The notes under the pieces are model-generated. The model did not search any database. It saw only the letters and a program-made list of their open reading frames with translations, and was not told the origin of the DNA. DNA of 64,000 bases. It comes from PFJX01 sp044227325. GTDB taxonomy: Bacteria; Pseudomonadota; Gammaproteobacteria; Burkholderiales; Thiobacillaceae. The stretch is from the NCBI GenBank assembly GCA_044227325.1, contig JBGAFI010000012.1, forward strand, positions 62,001-126,000, read 5' to 3'. A program made the translations under genes and the position numbers. Positions 45,335 to 52,047 of this stretch are shown here, piece by piece. The stretch's first letter is position 1; the number at the start of each line of letters is the position of its first letter.

Positions 45335-45988
45335 ATGGCACGCAGAGAATCCCGCGCTCCACGGCGCGATCCGGACACACCTGCCCGTAAAGGCAAGGGT
45401 GGCGGCATGTTCACCGGCCTGATCCTGGGCTTGGTGGTCGGTCTGGTCATCGCCGCGGGCCTGGCCTGGTACTTCAACCTGGGTTCGAGCGGCTTCAAGC
45501 CGGTCGCGGGCACCCCGCCGGCGGAAAAACCCAAGGCCGAGGGCGGGAAGACAAAGCCGCCGGTGGAAACCACCGTGACGGCCAACACGGAGAAACCTCC
45601 CGCCGCGTCCGGAGAAACCCGCGCCAAGAAGCCCGCGCCAGCCGCCGATACGCCCGCGCCGGCGACCAAGCCGCGGGTGGATTACACCTTCTACGGCATC
45701 CTGCCCGGCGAGAAACCCGCGAAACCCATCGAGCCGCCCAAGCCCAAGGAACTCTGGTGGCTCCAGGTCGTGGCCCTCAAGAACCCGGCCGACGCGGACA
45801 AGCTCAAGGCCCGCCTCAGCCTGCTCGGCCTCGATGTCTCCACCGAGAAAGTGGAGAGCGGCGGCCAGTACCTTTATCGCGTGCGCGTCGGACCTTACAA
45901 ACGCGAGGACGACGCTTTCGGCGATCTGGACATCCTGGCCGCGAACAATTTCGAACCCCGGCTGCTCAAAGACCCGGTCAAACCCTGA
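45335..45988 (+). CDS. SPOR-domain cell-division protein (FtsN-like)
   Basis: This 217-residue inner-membrane protein has a basic cytoplasmic tail (RRESRAPRRDPDTPARKGKG), one membrane helix (about 25-47), a long Pro/Lys/Ala-rich linker and a C-terminal SPOR domain (ELWWLQVVALKNPADADKLK onward, ending in a strand VRVGPYKRED). SPOR binds septal peptidoglycan. It has the FtsN layout and lies after argS, a common betaproteobacterial order. Confidence 0.88.
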   Translation: MARRESRAPRRDPDTPARKGKGGGMFTGLILGLVVGLVIAAGLAWYFNLGSSGFKPVAGTPPAEKPKAEGGKTKPPVETTVTANTEKPPAASGETRAKKPAPAADTPAPATKPRVDYTFYGILPGEKPAKPIEPPKPKELWWLQVVALKNPADADKLKARLSLLGLDVSTEKVESGGQYLYRVRVGPYKREDDAFGDLDILAANNFEPRLLKDPVKP

Positions 45989-46002
45989 GCATAGGAGCAA
46001 CA

Positions 46003-46641
46003 ATGAAACGTTTTCTCGCGACGCTGGCCCTGACCTCCGCCCTGGCGCTGGTCCAGCAACCCGCCCAAGCCATCGAGACCGCCGGCGACTTCCTGGAACT
46101 CAGCAGCGCCCAGCCCACGGACGTGAAACGGGGACAAGTCGAGGTGGTGGAATTCTTCTGGTATCGCTGCCCGCATTGCTTCGAACTGGAGCCCGAATTC
46201 AACGCCTGGGCCAAGAAGCTGCCCAAGGATGTCGTGGTGAAACGGGTTCCGGGCATCCTGAACCCGGGCTGGGCCGCCATGGCGCGCGCCTTTTACGCGC
46301 TGGAAGCCCTCGGCTTGCGGGATAAACTGCACGAAGAAGTGTTCAACGCCATCCACGTCCAGGGCATGGACCTGGAGCAGCCCGAGCGCTTCTTCGACTG
46401 GGCCGCCACCAAGGGAGTGGACCGCAAGAAGCTCGCCGACGCCTACAACAGCTTCTCGGTCAACACCCAGGTCATGCGCGCCCAGCAGATGACCGGCGCC
46501 TACAAGATCAACGGCGTGCCCGCCTTCGCGGTCAACGGCAAATACGTCACCTCCGCCTACATGGCCGGCAGCGTCCCCGCCATGTTCAAGACCCTGGACG
46601 AGCTGATCGCCCAGGAGCGCATGAAAAACGGCAAGAGATAA
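46003..46641 (+). CDS. dsbA: Thiol:disulfide interchange protein DsbA
   Basis: This 212-residue periplasmic oxidoreductase has a signal peptide (to QPAQA, residue 23), the thioredoxin-fold active site C56-P-H-C59 in FFWYRCPHCFELEP, and the cis-proline segment INGVPAFAVNGKY. It introduces disulfide bonds into exported proteins and is recharged by DsbB. AGGAG lies before the ATG. It follows the SPOR gene after 14 bp. Confidence 0.95.
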   Translation: MKRFLATLALTSALALVQQPAQAIETAGDFLELSSAQPTDVKRGQVEVVEFFWYRCPHCFELEPEFNAWAKKLPKDVVVKRVPGILNPGWAAMARAFYALEALGLRDKLHEEVFNAIHVQGMDLEQPERFFDWAATKGVDRKKLADAYNSFSVNTQVMRAQQMTGAYKINGVPAFAVNGKYVTSAYMAGSVPAMFKTLDELIAQERMKNGKR

Positions 46642-46647
46642 GCTTCC

Positions 46648-46732
46648 GCCCGGGTGGTGAAATTGGTAGACACAAGGGACTTAAAATCCCTCGGCTTCGG
46701 CCGTACCGGTTCGATTCCGGTCCCGGGCACCA
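46648..46732 (+). tRNA. tRNA-Leu (anticodon UAA)
   Basis: The 85-nt sequence starts GCCCGGGTGGTGAAATTGGT and ends in CCGGGC plus encoded ACCA. The anticodon arm GGGAC-TTAAAAT-CCC gives UAA, the variable arm is long (TCGGCTTCGGCCG) as in class II tRNAs, and the T arm has GGTTCGATTCC. Its 3' end is the integration target of the following element. Confidence 0.95.
46712..46732 (+). repeat. attL core at the tRNA 3' end
   Basis: CGATTCCGGTCCCGGGCACC plus A, from the T-arm to the CCA end. It is the left copy of the att direct repeat. Confidence 0.85.
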
Positions 46733-46836
46733 AATCGACTTCCAAGACGTTCCAATAATTTCCACATAAGTACACTAAAACAAGTAATTACATGGATATT
46801 TCTTCCATGGACTTCCAATATCGTCTATTGCAATCC

Positions 46837-46895
46837 GGGGTAACAAGGGGGTAACTTAGGGGGTAGCTTCACAGATACCCCCAAGAGTTACCCCC
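46837..46895. promoter_or_regulatory. Integrase arm-binding sites, left end
   Basis: GGGGTAACAA (46837), GGGGGTAACTT (46847), GGGGGTAGCTT (46859), and inverted copies TACCCCC (46876) and GTTACCCCC (46887) abut the int start codon. They probably serve both recombination and repression of int. Confidence 0.75.
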
Positions 46896-48101
46896 ATGTC
46901 CCTGACCGATACCGCCATCCGCAACGCCGGCCCCGGCGAGAAGCCTTACAAGCTGTCCGACTCGGGTGGACTCTTCCTTCTGGTGAATCCAAATGGCGCC
47001 AAGTGGTGGCGTCTGAAGTACCGCCATGCCGGCAAGGAAAAGCTTCTCTCCCTGGGGGTCTATCCAGCCACCAGCCTTGCCAGTGCCAGGAAGGCCAGGG
47101 ACGAAGCCAAGCGCAAGCTGGGGGAAGGGGTGGACCCATCGGCGTCCCGTAAGGAGGAGGCCCGCGCCCGGCGCCAGGCGGCGGCCAACAGCTTCGAGGC
47201 CCTGGCCAGGGAGTGGTGGGAGCACAAGAAAGGCCAATGGACCCCAGACCACGCGAAACGGATTCTGGAAACTCTCGAACGTGAAGCGTTCCCCACCCTG
47301 GGGCACCGTCCCGTTACCGAAGTCACCCCGCCCGAGGTCCTGGACGTGGTGCGGGCCGTGGAACGCCGGGGCACCCTGGAACTGGCCGCCAGGCTCCAGC
47401 AACGCATCAAGTCGGTATTCCGCTACGCGGTCCAGACCGGGCGGGCCAGCACGAACCCCTCCGCCGAACTGGCCGGCGTCCTGGCCACCCGCAAGGTCCA
47501 GCACCGGGAAGCCCTGGGCCGGGAAGTCCTGCCCGACTTCCTGGCGAAACTGGAGACCTACCCCGGCGCCATCCAGACGAAACACGCCTTGACGCTGCTC
47601 ATGCTGACATTCGTTCGGCCCGGCGAGCTACGCGGCGCCAGATGGGAGGAATTCGACTTGGCGGCGAGGACGTGGCGGATCCCGGGGGAGCGCATGAAGA
47701 TGAAGGAACCCCACCTGGTCCCCCTCTCCGGTCAGGCCCTGGCCATCCTCGATGCGCTGCGCCCATTGACCGGCCGTTTCGATCTGCTCTTCCCGGGCGC
47801 CAACGACCGGGAGCGCCCCATCAGCGAGAACACCCTGAACGACGCCATCCGCAAGCGGCTGGGCTTCTCCGCCACCGCCCACGGCTTCCGGTCCACCGCG
47901 TCCACCATCCTGAACGAGTCCGGCTTCCGGGCCGATGCCATCGAACGCCAGCTTGCCCACATCGAACGGAACAAGGTTCGGGCCGCCTACCACCGGGCCG
48001 AGTACCTGGAAGAACGCACGAAGATGATGCAGTGGTGGGCGGATTACCTGGACGGATTGAAGAAGGGCGGCAAGGTGGTCCCCCTCTTCAAAGCCGCCTG
48101 A
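46896..48101 (+). CDS. int: P4-type tyrosine integrase
   Basis: This 401-residue integrase has an N-terminal arm-DNA-binding DUF4102 domain (LTDTAIRNAGPGEKPYKLSD to about 90), a core-binding domain and a catalytic domain with RPGELRGARWEEFD (Arg), HGFRSTASTILNE (His-x-x-Arg) and HRAEYLEER (Tyr). Such integrases target tRNA 3' ends, and the gene lies directly beside tRNA-Leu. The start codon is within 1 bp of the arm repeats, so its expression is likely self-limited. Confidence 0.93.
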   Translation: MSLTDTAIRNAGPGEKPYKLSDSGGLFLLVNPNGAKWWRLKYRHAGKEKLLSLGVYPATSLASARKARDEAKRKLGEGVDPSASRKEEARARRQAAANSFEALAREWWEHKKGQWTPDHAKRILETLEREAFPTLGHRPVTEVTPPEVLDVVRAVERRGTLELAARLQQRIKSVFRYAVQTGRASTNPSAELAGVLATRKVQHREALGREVLPDFLAKLETYPGAIQTKHALTLLMLTFVRPGELRGARWEEFDLAARTWRIPGERMKMKEPHLVPLSGQALAILDALRPLTGRFDLLFPGANDRERPISENTLNDAIRKRLGFSATAHGFRSTASTILNESGFRADAIERQLAHIERNKVRAAYHRAEYLEERTKMMQWWADYLDGLKKGGKVVPLFKAA

Positions 48102-48152
48102 CAACCACTTTCAGGCACCACACTTTGCACACTTCACACACGCCCGAATGCT

Positions 48153-48310
48153 CTACCCCCTGCAAAACAGGTGGGACAACTGGGACAACTGGGACAAATG
48201 CCCCTGAAGCCAATAACGGCGCGGGTTTCGGCTGTCCCACCAAGTGGGACAAAGGGGGGGTTCACTGGGACAGACTGGGACAAATGCCGCTTTATTGTGC
48301 AAATCGGCGG
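48153..48310. repeat. 158-bp inverted repeat with TGGGACA iterons, left copy
   Basis: The 333-bp gap 48102-48434 holds no gene but a sequence nearly identical to the reverse complement of 55010-55167. It contains six direct TGGGACA units (three in tandem near 48172-48200) and one inverted unit. An origin-like or regulatory iteron array is likely. Confidence 0.8.
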
Positions 48311-48434
48311 ACTATTCTTGGACAACGAAGGGCCGGAGCGCACCAGACCCCACCCTTCTGTCGCGCAAGTATCCCCGCCGTGCCGCCACCCGGCGCCGCG
48401 CTTCAACATACACAGACCACGAGGGAGGTTGAAC

Positions 48435-48889
48435 ATGAGCATGGGTTGGATGTTGTTTCTCGCACTGGTCGCCTATTTCGCTATAGGCGTTACTTCCGGC
48501 CCGGGAATGAGCCGCCGGGCGTTGAAATCGGGCGGCTGCCAGGCCCGGGATTGTTCGAGGCGCCCATCGTCGGAGAGTCCCATTACCAGGGCACGCTTGA
48601 ACGGATTTGTGGCGGACGCACCCGCGACGGCGCGGAAAAGCATGTCGAGGCGACGCTGATCCTTGAGGACACCAATCCCCATGACCCCATGGCCGTGCGC
48701 ATTGATGTTCAGGACAAGACCGTGGGCTATCTATCGCGTGAGGACGCCCGCAGCTACCGGCAACGTCTCGAAGAAGCCGGCCACCCCAATCTAATCGGGG
48801 TCTGTGCCGCAGTGATACGCGGCGGCTGGGACCGGGGGCATGGCGACAAGGGCCATTTCGGCGTCTGGCTTGATCTGCCTGTCGAATGA
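48435..48889 (+). pseudogene. Frameshifted membrane-anchored HIRAN-domain protein
   Basis: From ATG 48435 (GGGAGG 8 nt upstream) the frame encodes a membrane helix MSMGWMLFLALVAYFAIGVT and then goes out of frame. The continuation NEPPGVEIGRLPGPGLFEAP followed by IVGESHYQGTLERI is a HIRAN domain in another frame, ending at 48889. One base missing in the GGCCCGGGA run (48498-48506) would join them into a protein of about 151 residues. HIRAN domains bind DNA ends. A sequencing error or a real frameshift are both possible. Confidence 0.65.
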
Positions 48890-49015
48890 GCCCCGACGAA
48901 ACGGACCGCAGCATCGAAGGAATGAGATAGCCGGAAACGGCGAAGAGAGCGGGGCGCGAGAGTGCTGGAACACTCGGGCGCCCCTGACCACAACCCACCT
49001 GCAAAGAGGTGAAGC

Positions 49016-49489
49016 ATGGCTACTGTGCATTATCCCATCGAGACCACGAGGCGCGGCGACAAGACCATTCTCCGGGCCTTGTCCATCCTGGAACGAAGGC
49101 TGGGCCAACCCGGGCAGGCCCTAAACAGCCCGAGCGCCGTCCGGGACTTCCTGAGGTTGATGATCGGCGACTTGCCCCATGAGGTTTTCGTCTGCCTATT
49201 CCTGGACGCGCAAAACCGCGTGCTGGCGACAGAAAACCTGTTTCGAGGCACCCTCACACAAACTTCAGTCTATCCGCGAGAAGTCGTAAAGCGGGCACTG
49301 GCACACAATGCCGCCGGGGTCATTCTGGCCCATAACCATCCTTCCGGTGCTGCTGAACCCAGCCAGGCGGACAGGTGGCTGACCGACCAGCTCAAGGCCG
49401 CCCTGGCCATGGTGGACGTGCGGGTGCTGGATCACTTCGTCGTCGCCGGGAGAAACACAGCCAGTTTCGCGGAACGTGGGTGGCTGTAG
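49016..49489 (+). CDS. RadC-family (JAB/MPN) protein
   Basis: This 157-residue protein has the RadC/YeeS JAB domain with VCLFLDAQNRVLATENLF, GVILAHNHPSGAAEPSQAD (metal motif HNHPSG) and D at the end of SQAD. It is common on mobile elements; no helix-hairpin-helix precedes it. GAGGTG lies before the ATG. The biochemical role is unresolved; DNA repair was suggested but not supported for E. coli RadC. Confidence 0.9.
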   Translation: MATVHYPIETTRRGDKTILRALSILERRLGQPGQALNSPSAVRDFLRLMIGDLPHEVFVCLFLDAQNRVLATENLFRGTLTQTSVYPREVVKRALAHNAAGVILAHNHPSGAAEPSQADRWLTDQLKAALAMVDVRVLDHFVVAGRNTASFAERGWL

Positions 49490-49548
49490 TGGCGATCTCC
49501 CGCAGAAGGGTTGCAAACGTCCATCGCCATCCATTGCCGTCCCCTGTC

Positions 49549-49564
49549 GTAGCGTATAAGCTAC
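49549..49564. promoter_or_regulatory. Operator of the toxin-antitoxin pair
   Basis: GTAGC-GTATAA-GCTAC is a perfect palindrome 5 bp before the toxin start and contains a TATAAG -10-like core. Autorepression is likely. Confidence 0.6.
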
Positions 49565-49569
49565 ACATC

Positions 49570-49893
49570 ATGCACGAGATTCAGGACTATCTGACCCCTG
49601 ATGGACGGGACCCGTTCATGGATTGGCTGGCGGCCCTGGCGGATCGGATGGTCAAGGCCAGAATCGCCGCCCGCGTGCAACGCCTGGCCGCCGGCAACTT
49701 CGGCGATTGCAAGCCCCTGGCCGGTGGTGTGTGGGAGCTGCGCATCGACCACGGCCCCGGCTACCGGGTCTATTACGCCCTCGCCGGGGAACGCCTGATC
49801 CTGCTGCTGGTGGGTGGCGACAAGCGCCGGCAACAGGCCGACATCGAAACCGCCCTGGGCTACTGGAAGGACTGGAAACGGAGAAACCCATGA
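49570..49893 (+). CDS. RelE/ParE-superfamily toxin (HigB-like)
   Basis: This 107-residue basic protein of the 'addiction module killer protein' type starts MHEIQDYLTPDGRDPFMDWL and has the strand core VWELRIDHGPGYRVYYALAG and the tail LGYWKDWKRR. Family members cleave mRNA on the ribosome or block gyrase. The toxin precedes the antitoxin, the higBA order, and the genes overlap by 4 bp (ATGA). Confidence 0.88.
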   Translation: MHEIQDYLTPDGRDPFMDWLAALADRMVKARIAARVQRLAAGNFGDCKPLAGGVWELRIDHGPGYRVYYALAGERLILLLVGGDKRRQQADIETALGYWKDWKRRNP

Positions 49894-50213
49894 AAGCATC
49901 CCGACCCCACAACGAAGCCATGGTGGAACTGCTTCGGGAAGACCCCGCCTTCGCCGACGAGTACCTGGCCGCGAGCCTGGAAGCGGCGGAAGAACCCGGT
50001 GGCCACGAGGCCCTGCTGATGGCCCTGCGCCAAGTGGCCCAGGCCCAGGGCATGGACGCGGTGGCGGCGCGGGCGGGCATCCAGCGTGAGAGCCTGTACC
50101 GTGCCCTCTCGCCCAAGGGTAATCCCACTTTGAAAACCCTGCTAGCCATCCTGGAGGCTGCCGGCCTGCGCTTGGCTGTCACCCGGCGGGAAGTGGCCCA
50201 CCACGTCGGGTAA
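49890..50213 (+). CDS. HigA-like antitoxin
   Basis: This 107-residue protein has an N-terminal toxin-binding part (VELLREDPAFADEYLAASLE) and a Cro/C1-type helix-turn-helix (QGMDAVAARAGIQRESLYRA, then SPKGNPTLKTLLAILEAAGL). It neutralises the upstream toxin and probably binds the palindrome at 49549-49564. It stabilises the integrative element. Confidence 0.88.
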   Translation: MKASRPHNEAMVELLREDPAFADEYLAASLEAAEEPGGHEALLMALRQVAQAQGMDAVAARAGIQRESLYRALSPKGNPTLKTLLAILEAAGLRLAVTRREVAHHVG

Positions 50214-50266
50214 ATCCACGAAGGGAGGCGTCATGCACATGTGGCGGACGAAGGGGGTAGGAATAG

Positions 50267-51013
50267 ATGAGTGACACGAACGCCTTACGAGACGGCATGG
50301 CATGGGAAAGAGCGCGCTTGCTGCTCAGTGCCAGCCGGTTTTCCAGGGTGCAGTATCTCGACGCCTGGCCCGACAGTTTCACCCCCGAGGAATTGGCCTG
50401 CCTGCAATATCCATGGGGCGGGACGCCACCCGAGAAAAGAGAATCGGAAAGATTGCAGCGAGCATTCCGGGGCAAACTGCGAACAGCCATCGAGGACGGG
50501 GAGATGGTGCCCGTCCTGGTTCAGGTTACGGTGCCTGACCTTGAGAAAAGAACTGCATATATCCGGCAGGCTGGCACTACCGGCCAGACTACCCGGGGCG
50601 CCGGCCCGCGCATCGTCAGGACGCGCCAACTTGTCAAAGTAGGCGAGACCATCCAGGACCTGGCCACGGTTTCCCGGCCCGCTTTCGCGGCCTGGTTGCG
50701 GGGCCTCGAACCCAGCGAGCATATCCGGGCATGGCTTGACATCAGCGATGAAGGCCCCGGATTACGAGGCAGGCAAATTGCCCACATCAAGAAGACAGCT
50801 AGCTCGCTGTACGATGACCTATTGAACATTCCGGACGGTGGGAAGAAGCAGATCCTGGCCAAGTGTTTTGAAGATTATCCCAATGACTTTATGGGCCGGA
50901 ATGGCAAGCCATCAGAAGATAGCTTCAATGCAGCATGGAACTGCGCCTTGGACTTGACCCCCCCACTAATCAGAATGAAAAGGCACAAGCAATATGCCCG
51001 GCGCGGAAACTAA
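50267..51013 (+). CDS. Hypothetical protein of the integrative element
   Basis: This 248-residue soluble protein starts MSDTNALRDGMAWERARLLL. It has mixed alpha/beta composition with Arg/Lys-rich segments (TRGAGPRIVRTRQLVKVGE, KRHKQYARRGN) that could contact nucleic acid. It has no membrane segment. It sits between the antitoxin and an AlpA-like regulator. The 173 bp after it show no gene. No family recognised. Confidence 0.7.
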   Translation: MSDTNALRDGMAWERARLLLSASRFSRVQYLDAWPDSFTPEELACLQYPWGGTPPEKRESERLQRAFRGKLRTAIEDGEMVPVLVQVTVPDLEKRTAYIRQAGTTGQTTRGAGPRIVRTRQLVKVGETIQDLATVSRPAFAAWLRGLEPSEHIRAWLDISDEGPGLRGRQIAHIKKTASSLYDDLLNIPDGGKKQILAKCFEDYPNDFMGRNGKPSEDSFNAAWNCALDLTPPLIRMKRHKQYARRGN

Positions 51014-51186
51014 GGGTGTGGGTATGACTGATACCTAGTCCTTCATGCCGGACTGCGCCAGTTCACGGCCTACACTGATTACACACTATTCACACGTTCA
51101 ACAGCCTGAACAGGCTTTCTATTCTGCCCTCCATGCCCCGCCCATAGTACCGGGCGGATTTCCTCAGTACAGCATGGAGAAAGCAC

Positions 51187-51450
51187 ATGTCCCCACCTCT
51201 CATTCTTCGGCGTTGCGATGAAGCGCGGGCCGTCTTCGGGGTTTCAACCGCAACCTATTACGAATGGATTTCTAAAGGGCTGATGACCCCCGGGGTATCC
51301 ATCGGCCTTCGGTCTGTTGCCTGGCCAGACCATGAGCTCCAAAAACTTGCCCGTGCCCGAGTGGCTGGCCAGTCGGAGGAAGAAATCAAGTCGCTGGTGC
51401 AATCCTTGATCGTTGCCAGGGCGCAGATGGCGAAAGAGGGGGCAGTATGA
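51187..51450 (+). CDS. AlpA-like DNA-binding protein
   Basis: This 87-residue protein has a winged-helix/MerR-like start (RCDEARAVFGVSTATYYEWI, then KGLMTPGVSIGLRSVAWPDH) and a helical tail. This is the layout of phage AlpA/excisionase proteins, which regulate integrase or act as recombination directionality factors. GGAGAAAG precedes the ATG. Its stop overlaps the next start by 4 bp. Confidence 0.82.
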   Translation: MSPPLILRRCDEARAVFGVSTATYYEWISKGLMTPGVSIGLRSVAWPDHELQKLARARVAGQSEEEIKSLVQSLIVARAQMAKEGAV

Positions 51451-51983
51451 AACCCGCCGAATCGGAAATCCGCTTGAAGCAGCAACTAGCCCAGCTGGCA
51501 GGGCGCATGGTGTTCAACGTGGCGAACCCGGACCGTGCCGACACCATGAAGGGTATTCCTCTCCTGGCCCAGAAAACTGACCGTTACGGCTTGCTGCATT
51601 ACGTATGGGCCATGCCCCCCATGGGATGTCATGACTTCGAACTAGGATGGGAATTGGGCTTGGCGACCCTGCGGGCCAAGCGCTGGCCGGGTGGTCTGAC
51701 ACATCAGGATGCATTCCGGGAGAGTAGCGGCGACCTGGTCTTCATTGCCGAAGCCATGCACCAGGACGCCCGCGCGCCCAAGGAAGCAAGGGCGGGTTTC
51801 TTTGCCTGCCTGGATGTCTTCCAGGACTATGCCCTCAACGCCCCGACCACGGTGTTCATGGCTTTGCTGGCCCGGCTGGATGCTCTGGACGATGGCGCCT
51901 TCCGCACCCGCTGTCTGACTATTCTCGACGGCCAGAACCCGCCGGACATCTTCAACCCGGAAGGCCTTGGGTTTACCAAATGA
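51447..51983 (+). CDS. Hypothetical protein of the integrative element
   Basis: This 178-residue soluble protein is coupled to the AlpA-like gene (ATGA). It contains FELGWELGLATLRAKRWPGG and FFACLDVFQDYALNAPTTVF, mostly helical. No catalytic or DNA-binding motif was recognised. The tight coupling to AlpA and its place before the primase suggest a role in element maintenance. Confidence 0.68.
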   Translation: MKPAESEIRLKQQLAQLAGRMVFNVANPDRADTMKGIPLLAQKTDRYGLLHYVWAMPPMGCHDFELGWELGLATLRAKRWPGGLTHQDAFRESSGDLVFIAEAMHQDARAPKEARAGFFACLDVFQDYALNAPTTVFMALLARLDALDDGAFRTRCLTILDGQNPPDIFNPEGLGFTK

Positions 51984-52047
51984 AGGCCGCCACCTCCCCA
52001 GCCTTAATCCAGAGAGCTTATCGACGCCGCCGGGAGATTGACCCGAA

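Noticed and set aside
48171..48442. Spacer-like TGGGACA repeats as a CRISPR array
   Set aside because: Units are 7-10 bp, unevenly spaced, and belong to a 158-bp inverted repeat; no cas genes are present.
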